From positions 1 to 64,000 of the forward strand of contig CAIWAH010000249.1 in the NCBI GenBank assembly GCA_903910585.1: a stretch of 64,000 nt of DNA. The letters run 5' to 3'. The position numbers and the translations under genes are program-made. Each line of letters starts with the position of its first letter. Within the stretch, counting starts at the first letter, position 1. This stretch comes from an uncultured Verrucomicrobiota bacterium (GTDB lineage Bacteria; Verrucomicrobiota; Verrucomicrobiia; Limisphaerales; UBA9464). The notes under the pieces were generated by a model. That model searched no databases, was not told the origin of the DNA, and was given only the letters and a program-made list of their open reading frames with translations. Shown piece by piece: positions 36,383-45,700 of the stretch.

Positions 36383-36404
36383 GCGCGGACGGTCACGTCC
36401 GCGC
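36383..36404. repeat. palindromic element GCGCGGAC/GTCCGCGC, copy 1
   Basis: Perfect 8-bp inverted repeat with a 6-base loop, in the gap between two convergent genes. A second hairpin with the same GCGGAC/GTCCGC core lies at 36511-36531, and a shorter one at 55199-55214. This suggests a dispersed REP-like element; it could also stop transcription. Confidence 0.6.
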
Positions 36405-36510
36405 GAATCTCTGGCGGCTCCCTGACTGCCGCCTACGCCGCCCCATCAAATAGCACATTGCTTGGGCTCACGCTCGGCCTTGGAGGTTTCCATTCACCGC
36501 TGGCGCTACG

Positions 36511-36531
36511 CGCGGACGAAGACCGTCCGCG
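36511..36531. repeat. palindromic element CGCGGACG/CGTCCGCG, copy 2
   Basis: Perfect 8-bp inverted repeat with the 5-base loop AAGAC, 107 bases from copy 1. Same core stem as the element at 36383. Confidence 0.6.
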
Positions 36532-36567
36532 TCCCGAGCGAATTCGCCATCACCCGGCGCGCGCCGC

Positions 36568-37461
36568 TCACGCCTCTTTCCAGCGGCGGTGGCCCCACAT
36601 GTATTGCCCGGGATACTGGCGGACAAAGCGTTCCACCTCCCGTGTGAGGGCCTGGGTGAACTCAAGGGCGTCGCGCTCGCGGTCGCCGGTGCGCGGCGCG
36701 GTGACCGGTCCGACAGCGTGGACCTCGAACTTCAGCGGCCCCTTGCGCACGGCCACCGCGAAGATCAGCGGCGCCCGGGTCGTGAAATGCATCATCGCGA
36801 CCGACTTGGTGGTCCAGGCCGGGCGGCCGAGAAAGTCCACCTGCACGCGGCCGTCATAGACGTGCTGGTCAATCATCAGCGCCACCATTTCGCCCTGCGA
36901 AAGGGCGTTGAGGAAGCGCATCGGGTTGCGCTCATTGCGCGACACCAGCCGGAGCCGCTCGTTGGTGCGCCCGGCATGGATCACCCGGTCCAGCTCCGGA
37001 TTGTTGAACGGGCGATAGACGACGAGCATCGGCTTGAGCATGGCGACGGCGCGGGCCGCGACTTCCCAATTGCCCAGGTGCGCGCTGGCGATGAGCAGTC
37101 CCCGGCCCGGTTCGGCCAGCAGCCGTTCGGCCTCCGGCGAGAGCTTCAGCGTCACGAACTCGCGCCAGTTGTCCGCGGTCATCCGGGACTTCACCACCAG
37201 CGACTCGGCCACCATGAGGGCGAACGACAGGAACGATTCCCGCGCCAGGCGGCGGGCTTCCGTCTCGGACTTCGCCACGCCGCTGAGGCGCAGGTTCTCG
37301 ATCGAGACGGACCGGCGCTTGCGCCAGAGCACAAACACCACCGCCGCCAGCATCCGGGTCAGCCCGAACAGCCACGGCGGCGGCAACGCCCCGATCAGGG
37401 CCAGCACCGCGGCCACCAGCCGGGCCACGGTCTTCTGCTGCAACTGGCGGAGGCCGCTCAC
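36568..37461 (-). CDS. LpxL/HtrB-like lipid acyltransferase
   Basis: Inner-membrane-associated protein of 297 residues. A hydrophobic N-terminus (about 12-45) precedes NLRLSGV, the catalytic SAHLGNWE (HX4E), then VVYRPFNNPELDR and ALMIDQHVYDGRVQVDFLGRPA, all typical of the lysophospholipid/lipid A secondary acyltransferases. The GTG start overlaps the stop of the acyl carrier protein gene (GTGA), so the two are coupled. The acyl donor may therefore be the dedicated ACP. The acceptor could be lipid A or another lipid. Confidence 0.88.
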   Translation of the reverse strand: MSGLRQLQQKTVARLVAAVLALIGALPPPWLFGLTRMLAAVVFVLWRKRRSVSIENLRLSGVAKSETEARRLARESFLSFALMVAESLVVKSRMTADNWREFVTLKLSPEAERLLAEPGRGLLIASAHLGNWEVAARAVAMLKPMLVVYRPFNNPELDRVIHAGRTNERLRLVSRNERNPMRFLNALSQGEMVALMIDQHVYDGRVQVDFLGRPAWTTKSVAMMHFTTRAPLIFAVAVRKGPLKFEVHAVGPVTAPRTGDRERDALEFTQALTREVERFVRQYPGQYMWGHRRWKEA

Positions 37462-37706
37462 TGCGGCAGCCGGGCTTCCAGATAGCGGACCAGGTCGCCC
37501 ACCGTGCTCATGCCCACCAGGTCGGCCATCTGGGTCTGGATGCGGAAGCGGTCCTCGATGTCGTAGATGAAGTCGAGGATCGAGAGGGAGTCGAAGCCGA
37601 TCTGGTCAATGCGCGTGTCCAGGGTGAGGCTGGCCGGGTCGGTCTTGACCTGCTTGTGCCGCTGCAGGAGCTCCTTCAGCCCGGACAGAATCTCGTCGTG
37701 TGTCAT
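37458..37706 (-). CDS. acyl carrier protein
   Basis: Protein of 82 residues. The phosphopantetheine site is Ser40 in GFDSLSILDF, and the flanking acidic helices (FIYDIEDRF) are typical ACP. It is not in a fatty acid synthesis cluster, so it is probably a specialised carrier for the coupled acyltransferase. The start is the ATG at 37706, 135 bases from the divergent DUF1549 gene. Confidence 0.9.
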   Translation of the reverse strand: MTHDEILSGLKELLQRHKQVKTDPASLTLDTRIDQIGFDSLSILDFIYDIEDRFRIQTQMADLVGMSTVGDLVRYLEARLPQ

Positions 37707-37841
37707 CGTGCGCGGGATGAAACCGGGGGCCGCCGGCGAACACAACGCCGGGTTTGGCGGCAGGACGGACAAATCCGCGCCCGGCCCGAAATCCCGGCTT
37801 TTCCCGCGACGGCACCTGCCGGCATCGTTCGCCCCTTGCCA

Positions 37842-40800
37842 ATGGCCATTCGCTGGCATCACGCGCTTTTCGCGATGCTCGGGATCCTGCTCGGTCCCGT
37901 GCTGGAGGTTTGCTCCGTGCGGGCCGCCGATACCCCGGCGGCGGACGACGTGCGCCTCGCGTTCTTTGAACAGCGCATCCGCCCGGTGCTGGTGGAGCAC
38001 TGCCACGAATGCCACAGCGCCGACAGCAAGGCGCTGAAGGGCGGCCTGCGGGTGGATTCGCGGGCCGGACTGCTGCGCGGCGGCGATACCCGGCCGGCCG
38101 TGGTGCCGGGTGACGCCGGCCGCAGCCTGCTCCTGGAAGCGCTCGCCTACACCAACCGCGACTTGCAGATGCCGCCCAAGGGCCGGCTTCCCGCCACCGT
38201 GCTCGCCGATTTGACCCGGTGGATTAACGACGGCGCCGCGGACCCGCGCGCTGAAACCGGCCTGGTCCGGGAGAGTCCACGTTCCGTTCCGACCAGCCAC
38301 TGGGCTTTCCAGCCGCGGGCGCGAATTGACCTTCCGCCCGTGGCCGTGGGGGCGGATTCGGCCCATCCCATCGACCGGCTGGTGGATGCCCGGCTGCAAG
38401 CCCGCGGCTGGCACCGTTCGCCGCCGGCCAACCGCCGCACGCTGATCCGACGGGCCACCTACGATCTCACCGGCCTGCCGCCCACTCCCGAGGAGACTGC
38501 GGCCTTTCTCGCCGACGAGTCGCCCGACGCCTTGGGGCGGCTGGTGGAACGCCTGCTCTCCTCGCCGCACTACGGCGAACGCTGGGGCCGCTGGTGGCTG
38601 GACGTGGCCCGCTACGCCGACACCAACGGGCAGGACGAGAACAAGGTCATGGCCAACGCGTGGCGTTACCGCGACTGGGTGATCCGCGCGTTCAACGCCA
38701 ACCGCCCGTTCAACGAGTTCATCACCGAACAGCTCGCCGGGGACCTGCTGCCGACAAACGGGGTCAGCGAACCGGCCGTCTTCGACCGCTGGACCGCGAC
38801 GGGATTGCTCGTGCTCGGGCCGAAGATGCTCGCCGAACAGGACAAACCGAAGCTGGTGATGGACCTCGTGGACGAGCAGATCGAAGTGGTGACCCGGGCC
38901 TTCCTCGGTCTCACCGTCGGCTGCGCGCGGTGCCATGACCACAAGTTCGATCCGATTCCGGCGCGAGATTACTACGCCCTCGCCGGCATTTTCCGCAGCA
39001 CGAAGACGATGGAGAACCTCGCCTTCGTCTCGAAGTTCAACGAACGCCGCATCACCGGGCAAACGGAGCTCGCCGCGATCGAGTCCCACGCCCGGACCCT
39101 CGCCGCGGCCAGCAATGCCGTCACGCGCGCCGTCCAAGAGGCGAACGCCGCCCTCGCCGCGTCCTGGCGGACCAATCTCGGCCGCTTCCTGAGCCTCGCG
39201 GCATCAGGGTCCCCGCTCGACGGTCCCGAGTCAGGTCCGCTGACGCGACTGCGGACGCTGCTGCGCGATCGTTCCGCCACGAACACCGTCGGCGGCCACC
39301 TCCGTTCGCTCGTGGACCGTCCCACCGCGGTGGCCGACCTGTTCGCCGCCCAGGAAGGCGCGTCCGCCCTCGGCGGGCTTCGGTTGGCGCCGGGCCGGAT
39401 CGGGGGAGCCTTCCGGGCGGACGGACAAAACCACCTTGAACAGCCCGGCACCCCGGAGCTGGAACCGGCAGCCCTCACGGTCGAGGCCTGGGTTCAGGCC
39501 GCCGAATTTCCCACCGAGGGCGACACCCGGCGCTGGCTCGTCAGCAAGGGCGCCAACGAATGGGTCGAAGGTCACTACGCGCTCCTGCTCGACCGCGACC
39601 GGGCCGGCGCTTACCTGAACCTGGGCGGTGGCCGGGAAAATGTCTTTGCCCTCTGGAGTGAGGCCCGGTTGAAGCCGGGCACATGGCATCATCTCGCCTT
39701 CACCTACGACGCCCGGACCCTGCGGTTGTTCGTGGACGGCCAACCGGCTGGCGAAACCGCAATCAACCGCGCCCGCAACCCCGGCAGCGGCCCGCTCGTG
39801 CTGGGCAAACGGCCCGACGGCCATGTGTTTTTCCGCGGCGTGCTCGATGAGGTCCGGGTCTGGCCCCGCGCCCTACCCCCGGACGAACTTCGGATGCACG
39901 CGCAGCAACCGGAGGCGACGTCTGCGACCGGCGCGGTCGCGCGCTGGGAATTCAACGACCTTTCCCCGGCGGAGAAGGCCACGGTGGAATTGGCGGTGAC
40001 CTACGCCGCGCTCTTTGGGGCCGAAGGGATCTTCACGCTGCCGAAAGACCCGCGCCCGTTGTATCCCGTCGCGACCCGGGAGCAGTTGAAGGCGCTGGAA
40101 CTGCGGCGCGACGAACTCAGGGCCAACGCCCCCGCGCCGGCGGCGTTTGCGCTCGCGGTCGCCGAGGACAGGACGATGGACCTGCCCGTGCACATTCGCG
40201 GAAGTCACCTCAACCTCGCGAAGGACCCGGTGCCCCGCGGATTCATCCAGGTCGCCCACCGCGGCGCCTCACCGGAACTGCCCAAGGACCGCAGCGGCCG
40301 GCTCGAACTCGCCGCCTGGCTGACGAGTCCCGCCAATCCGCTCACCGCTCGGGTGATCGTGAACCGGATCTGGCAGGCCCATTTCGGAGAAGGTCTGGTG
40401 CGCACACCGGACAACTTCGGCCTGCGGGGTGAACCGCCCACCCATCCCGAACTGCTCGACTGGCTCGCCGGCGAATTCATCCGCTCCGGCTGGGACGTGA
40501 AACATCTCCACCGGCTCATCCTCGGCAGCGCGACGTGGCAGCAGGCGGGTGGAAGTGGGAAGTCGGAAGCGGGAAGACGGAATCAGAAACTTCCGGTTTC
40601 CGACTTCGCCCTTCCCACTTCGGAAGATCCCGACAACCGCCTGCTGTCCCATTTCCCCCGGCAACGGCTGGAGGCGGAAATGGTTCGCGACGCCCTGTTG
40701 TCCGTGTCCGGGCGGCTGGACCACGCGGCCGGCGGTTCGCTGGTGAACTGGAAGAACGACGAATACGCCCCGGCCGACGAAGTGTCCGCCGTGTCCGTGC

Positions 40801-41192
40801 GGCGGTCGGTTTATCTGCCCGTGGTGCGCGACCGGGTGTTCGACGTGTTCACGATCTTCGATTTTGCCAACCCGAGCGTGGGCACCGCGAAGCGCAACCC
40901 CACGGTCGTGTCGCATCAGGCGCTGTTCTTCCTCAACAGCCCGCTGGTGAAGGCGTCCGCCCGGGCACTGGCGGAATCCCTGCTAAACGAACTGCCGCTT
41001 GATCAGGAGGCAAGGATCGCGCTCGCCTACGAACGGGCCCTGGGCCGTCCGCCAACCTCAGCGGAGATTTTGCGCGCCCTGAGGTTCCTCGCTGACGTCA
41101 GCCGAGGAGCCCGGCCGGACGCCGAGGTCGCTGCGTGGGCGGCCTGGTGCCAGACCCTGTTCGCCTCGAACGAATTCCTGTATCGGGAGTGA
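37842..41192 (+). CDS. secreted cytochrome c-type DUF1549/LamG/DUF1553 protein
   Basis: Protein of 1116 residues. A signal peptide (1-29) precedes a PSCyt1 heme domain with CHECH at 54-58 and MPPKGRLP. Next come DUF1549 (about 155-370, GERWGRWWLDVARYADTNG; a CARCHDHKFDPIP heme-like CxxCH at its end), a LamG-like lectin domain (about 535-705) and DUF1553 (about 812-1095, ANPLTARVIVNRIWQAHFGEGLV). Residues about 900-928 are encoded by a foreign-looking palindromic insert that replaces the usual short loop before DPDNRLL. These proteins are paired with DUF1501 proteins throughout Planctomycetes/Verrucomicrobia, probably for polysaccharide oxidation; the exact reaction is unproven. Confidence 0.9.
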   Translation: MAIRWHHALFAMLGILLGPVLEVCSVRAADTPAADDVRLAFFEQRIRPVLVEHCHECHSADSKALKGGLRVDSRAGLLRGGDTRPAVVPGDAGRSLLLEALAYTNRDLQMPPKGRLPATVLADLTRWINDGAADPRAETGLVRESPRSVPTSHWAFQPRARIDLPPVAVGADSAHPIDRLVDARLQARGWHRSPPANRRTLIRRATYDLTGLPPTPEETAAFLADESPDALGRLVERLLSSPHYGERWGRWWLDVARYADTNGQDENKVMANAWRYRDWVIRAFNANRPFNEFITEQLAGDLLPTNGVSEPAVFDRWTATGLLVLGPKMLAEQDKPKLVMDLVDEQIEVVTRAFLGLTVGCARCHDHKFDPIPARDYYALAGIFRSTKTMENLAFVSKFNERRITGQTELAAIESHARTLAAASNAVTRAVQEANAALAASWRTNLGRFLSLAASGSPLDGPESGPLTRLRTLLRDRSATNTVGGHLRSLVDRPTAVADLFAAQEGASALGGLRLAPGRIGGAFRADGQNHLEQPGTPELEPAALTVEAWVQAAEFPTEGDTRRWLVSKGANEWVEGHYALLLDRDRAGAYLNLGGGRENVFALWSEARLKPGTWHHLAFTYDARTLRLFVDGQPAGETAINRARNPGSGPLVLGKRPDGHVFFRGVLDEVRVWPRALPPDELRMHAQQPEATSATGAVARWEFNDLSPAEKATVELAVTYAALFGAEGIFTLPKDPRPLYPVATREQLKALELRRDELRANAPAPAAFALAVAEDRTMDLPVHIRGSHLNLAKDPVPRGFIQVAHRGASPELPKDRSGRLELAAWLTSPANPLTARVIVNRIWQAHFGEGLVRTPDNFGLRGEPPTHPELLDWLAGEFIRSGWDVKHLHRLILGSATWQQAGGSGKSEAGRRNQKLPVSDFALPTSEDPDNRLLSHFPRQRLEAEMVRDALLSVSGRLDHAAGGSLVNWKNDEYAPADEVSAVSVRRSVYLPVVRDRVFDVFTIFDFANPSVGTAKRNPTVVSHQALFFLNSPLVKASARALAESLLNELPLDQEARIALAYERALGRPPTSAEILRALRFLADVSRGARPDAEVAAWAAWCQTLFASNEFLYRE
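40552..40621. repeat. 70-bp palindromic insert inside the DUF1553 coding region
   Basis: Perfect 11-bp terminal inverted arms GAAGTGGGAAG (40552-40562) and CTTCCCACTTC (40611-40621), with a partly self-complementary interior. The coding frame stays open through it, producing a low-complexity segment that the protein family normally lacks. Confidence 0.75.
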
Positions 41193-41196
41193 AACG

Positions 41197-42606
41197 ATGT
41201 CGCTCCTTCATTCAGCGCCCTTGTCCCGCCGCCAGCTGCTGCGCCAATGCGGCGCCGGCTTCGGCAACCTGGCGTTGCTGGGCCTGCTGTCCTCACTGGA
41301 GCAGGCGGTCGCCGGTTCGGACCTGAATCCGCTCGCGGCCCGGCCGCCGCTGTTCCGGCCGCGGGCGAAGCGGGTGATCTTCCTCTTCATGCACGGCGGG
41401 CCGTCGCATGTGGACACGTTCGACTACAAGCCGGCGCTGATCCGCGATTCAGGCAAGCCGCTGCCGTTTGGCAAACCCCGCATCCAGTTCGCCCAGACCT
41501 CGAATCTGCGCCGTTCACCGTGGGAGTTCCGGCCTTACGGTCAATCCGGCGCGATGGTGAGCGACCTGTTTCCCCTGGTCGGCGCGTGCGCGGATGACCT
41601 GTGCTTCCTGAAGTCCGTCCACGGCACCAACGAGGCCCATGGCGGCGCGCTGCTCAAGCTCCACACCGGTTCCGACAACTCGGTGCGCCCCAGCATGGGC
41701 TCGTGGATCTCCTACGGGCTCGGCTCGGAGAACCGCAACCTGCCCGGCTTCATTACGATCAACCCGACGCTGGGCCATGGCGGCGTCGGCAACTGGGCCA
41801 GCGCCTTCCTGCCGGCGACCCATCAGGGCACACCCATCGGCGGCGGAATGCCGGTGGAAAAGGCAACGATCAACTACCTGCACGATCCCAACGGGGACGC
41901 GGCGCTGCAGCGTGCGCAACTCGATCTCCTTGGGGAAATGAACCGCGAGCATCTCGCCCAGGCCGGACCCGATCCGGTCCTGGAAGCGCGCCTCGAGTCG
42001 TTCGAGCTCGCGTTCCGCATGCAGATGGAGGCGCCCGAGGCGATGGACCTCGCGGGCGAGTCCGACGCGACGAAGAAGCTCTATGGCTTGGACGATCCGA
42101 AGACCGCCTCGTTTGCCCGGCAGTGCCTGCTGGCGCGCCGGTTCAGCGAGCGCGGGGTCCGCTTCGTGCAGGTCACCCACGGTTATTGGGACCAGCACGA
42201 GGATCTCACCAAGGACCACGGCCGGCTGGCCGCCGAAGTGGACCGGCCCATCGCCGGCCTGCTGCGCGACCTGAAGTCCCGCGGCCTGCTGGAGGACACG
42301 CTGGTGATGTGGGGCGGCGAATTCGGCCGCACGCCCACCCTCCAGGGCAAGGACGGGCGCGACCACCATCCCCACGCCTTCACGATGTGGTTGGCCGGCG
42401 GCGGGGTGAAGGCCGGGTTCAGCTACGGCGTGACCGACGACTACGGATTCTACGGCGTGGACCAGAAAGTCCACGTCCACGACCTGCACGCGACGATCCT
42501 TGCGCTGCTCGGCCTCGACCACGAACGCCTCACCTACCGCCACGCCGGCCGCGACTACCGCCTGACCGACATCCACGGCCGCGTGGTGCGCGAAATCTTC
42601 GCCTGA
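41197..42606 (+). CDS. DUF1501 protein (sulfatase-like fold, Tat-exported)
   Basis: Protein of 469 residues. The N-terminal SRRQLLRQCGAGF is a twin-arginine signal. Typical DUF1501 segments follow: FLFMHGGPSHVDTFDYKP, SVHGTNEAHGGALLKLHTG, MGSWISYGLGSENRNLPGF, TLVMWGGEFGRTP, and GRDHHPHAFTMWLAGGGVK. His and Asp residues in the HGGPSHVD and GRDHHP regions resemble alkaline phosphatase-like metal sites. It lies 4 bases after the DUF1549/DUF1553 gene, the usual partner. Confidence 0.92.
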   Translation: MSLLHSAPLSRRQLLRQCGAGFGNLALLGLLSSLEQAVAGSDLNPLAARPPLFRPRAKRVIFLFMHGGPSHVDTFDYKPALIRDSGKPLPFGKPRIQFAQTSNLRRSPWEFRPYGQSGAMVSDLFPLVGACADDLCFLKSVHGTNEAHGGALLKLHTGSDNSVRPSMGSWISYGLGSENRNLPGFITINPTLGHGGVGNWASAFLPATHQGTPIGGGMPVEKATINYLHDPNGDAALQRAQLDLLGEMNREHLAQAGPDPVLEARLESFELAFRMQMEAPEAMDLAGESDATKKLYGLDDPKTASFARQCLLARRFSERGVRFVQVTHGYWDQHEDLTKDHGRLAAEVDRPIAGLLRDLKSRGLLEDTLVMWGGEFGRTPTLQGKDGRDHHPHAFTMWLAGGGVKAGFSYGVTDDYGFYGVDQKVHVHDLHATILALLGLDHERLTYRHAGRDYRLTDIHGRVVREIFA

Positions 42607-42693
42607 GTTCGGGTAGCCGGGCGGCCGCCAATCGCGCCGCTTGGCATTAACCGCGATTCCCCTCGCCACTCCGCGGCACCCGGTGTCCGAGCG

Positions 42694-42729
42694 GAAAAAG
42701 AAAAAGGGGCCGGACTCGCGTCCGGCCCC
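42694..42729 (-). terminator. rho-independent terminator of the 1101-aa secreted protein gene
   Basis: Stem GGGGCCGGAC/GTCCGGCCCC at 42706-42729. Reading the minus strand it is followed by TTTTTCTTTTT. It lies 20 bases after the stop of the minus-strand gene and also separates it from the convergent DUF1501 gene. Confidence 0.85.
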
Positions 42730-42748
42730 GTGAATCAGAGCGCAACGC

Positions 42749-45700
42749 TCAGTTGCGGGCGCGGTAGAACTTCTGCGCGGCGGCCGAGCCCAGCGGTATC
42801 CGCAGCGGGCTGCTGCCGGCAACGTCACCGTAGCCGGTGTTGACCGTGTCCGAGGACTGGAGCGTGCCGGTGTAGGTGATGACGATGTCAGTTCCCTCGA
42901 CGCGGACCGACAGGGTCGGGGTCACCGCCGGGCTGGCGGTGCGGGCGCGATAGGCCTTGAGGGCGTTCGCGTTCGCGGTGTCGTTGAGCAGGATTTTCTC
43001 GCCGCTGGCGGTCACGGAGAACCACTCGACGTTGCCGCCGCCGCCGCCCTGCATGTAGGAGCAGCGGATCGGATACACGCCCGCTTCCGGCACCACGAAA
43101 CCGAAGATCGTGTCGGAGGCGCCGCGGCCGTTGTTGTTGAACTCGCCGAGGCGGAGGTTGGTGTCCTGCCCGATGGTGGCCTGGAGGCCCGCCACGCCCT
43201 TCAGGCGGTTCAGCTCGACGTTGTCAATCATCATCACCGGGATGGTGATGTCGAACCCGTCGCCACCCATGACGATCGGGTAGTTGCCCGCGTTCGCATC
43301 GCTGTTGCCGATGACCACGGCGATGGCGCCGGCGGCCTGGGCTTTGCGGCACTTCTCGACGAACGTGCAGACGCCGCGGGAGATGAAGGCGATCTTGCCG
43401 GTCAGGTCGGGCAGCGCCGGGTCGGCGTTGCAGGAATTGCCCAGGAACACCAGGTCGCCGGACAGCACCGAGGTGACCAGCGGGCCACCGAAGTTGCCGT
43501 TCAGCCCGACCGCGGTCGCGACCGCGGCCACGCCACCCGCGACGTTGGCCGGGGCGGTGAGCTCGAGATACTGGCGGCCGACCTTTTCGCCGACCGTCAC
43601 GCGGAAGTTGTCGTCGCTGTTCACGCCCATCCGGTAGTAGCCGGCGGCCGGGAACTGCACGTAGGTGGTGAACTCCGAGGCGTAGTTCTCGGTGCTGCCC
43701 TCCGCTCCCGGGATGCCCGGGTGCAGGCGGTCCGGGGTGAAGTTGCCGTTGGTCTCATCCACGATGCGCGCGTAGTTGATGGTGCCCGTTTCGGCATACA
43801 CTCCGTTCACAAACCCGGCCTGGTCCGCCTGGTTGGCGCCCAGCAGTCCGGCCAGCATGCCTTCGGTGAACTCGAGGTTGTTCGGCACCGTGGTGCCCCG
43901 GATGTTGCCCTGGGTCGTTTTCACGTTGAAGCCGGGCTTGGCGGCGTCACCGGTGCCCACGGCGGTCACGACGCTCGTCGGCAAGGTGGCGTAACGTTCC
44001 ACCACGAAGGACCAGGTCTGGGTCACCGTGGTGCCCGCCCCGGCCGCCTGGTAGGTCAGCACCGCGACGTTGGTCGAACCGGCCGGCAGCAGCGCGGCCG
44101 AAGTCAGCGTCGCCTTCACCGTCGAACCGGAGCGGCTCACGGTCGGCGTGCCGGACACGCCGTTCAGGCTCAGCGCGATCGAGGCATCCTGAACCGCCAC
44201 CGAGCCGTCCTTCAGCCAGACCTCGACCGGCACGATCGGGCTGTTGCCCGCCGAGGCCGGATAAGGCTGCACCAGGGAGACAAACGGCGCCGAGGCCGCG
44301 CTCACGGCGCGATAGGTCTTGAGGCCGCCGTTGGCCGTGTCGTTGAGCAGGACCGGCGTCCCGTCGGCCTTGAGGGTAAACCACTCCACACCGGCACCGC
44401 CGCCACCGTTTTCCCAGAGCAGGCGGAACGGATAGACGCCGGGCGCCTCGACGTAGACGTTGAACTTGGTGCCCGCGTCCACGCCGCGGCCGCCTTCAAA
44501 GATGCCCGCCACGGACTTGAACAGGTCGCGGTAGTTCTGGCCGGCCTTCACCGTGAAGCCGTCATCCGACGCGACACCCATGACGTAGTTGCCGCGGGCC
44601 GGGAACTCGATGTAGGTCAGCGCCTCAAACGCCGAGTTGTCCTCCGTGGTCAGCGCGCCGCCGGGGATGCCGAGGTCGGTGTAGGCGGTGTCGATCTGGA
44701 AGTAGCCGCTGCCACCGCTGCCGTTCTTGTAGTCAATCACATCGCGGGCCACGAAGCCGTTCGCGTCCGCCCCGAGCGCCACCAGGTCCACCTGGTTGTC
44801 ACCCCGCAGGCCGGCAAGCTGCTCCTCGGTGAAGCGCGTGCTGTTCGGCTGCCCGGAGACAACCTGGTGCGGACGAAGGTTGAAGCCCAGCTTGGAGGCG
44901 TCCGGGCCGGTCACGGCGTCGGCCGCCGCCAGCGCGGTGTAGGCGGGCGTGACAAACGCGCGTTCGCCCGAGCCGGCGTTGCCGCCGTTGTCCTTGTAGG
45001 ACACCGCCACGGTGTTGTTGGCCCCCGGGGCGAACGGAGCGCCGGCCTTGTAGGACACGGTCGTGGTCGAGCCCGTCTTGCTCAGGGTCGGCGTCACGGC
45101 GGTGCCATTCAGGGTCACGACCAGGGTGGAAGCGTTCAGCACGCTCGCGCCGGCGTCATCAATGACGAAGGAGAACCCGTCAGGCGTGGCGGAGATCGGA
45201 CCCACCGTGGGCAGCGCGGCCGCCACCGTGGTGATCACGATGTTGTCCACGTGCTGGTTCTGGTTGGCGCCACCGGTCCGGCCGCTGAGCACCAGGCGGC
45301 CCGGGGTCGGGATGAAGGTGGTCTGGAAGGCATCCAGCACCTTGCGGCCCTTGTAGCTGACCGTGAGCTTGCCGTCCTCGGCGAGGCCCACTTCCAGCTT
45401 CGCCCAGCACAGGCCCGCGGCGTCGCCGGCCGCCTCCGCATTGTAGGGACCGGTCTGGATCGAGTTCACATCCTCGCACAGGCCGTTACGGGTGGCCAGC
45501 GCCTGGCGCAGCACCGTCACGTTGTCCACGCGCACGATCAGGCCCTCGATGTCGCCGCCATCGGGCAGCGTGTTGCCCGACCACACGTCGAAACCGATCG
45601 CGATGCCCGTCGTGGTGCCGGCTTCCGGCAGACCGGCCGCGTAGGCGCCGCCCACGCCGTCCGGATTCTCATTCGCCGCGACCAGCACCGGGTCGCCGCT

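Noticed and set aside
37458..39137. Long minus-strand frame running from inside the DUF1549 gene into the ACP.
   Set aside because: Only the last 82 codons (the ACP from 37706) look like protein; the rest is antisense to the DUF1549 domain.
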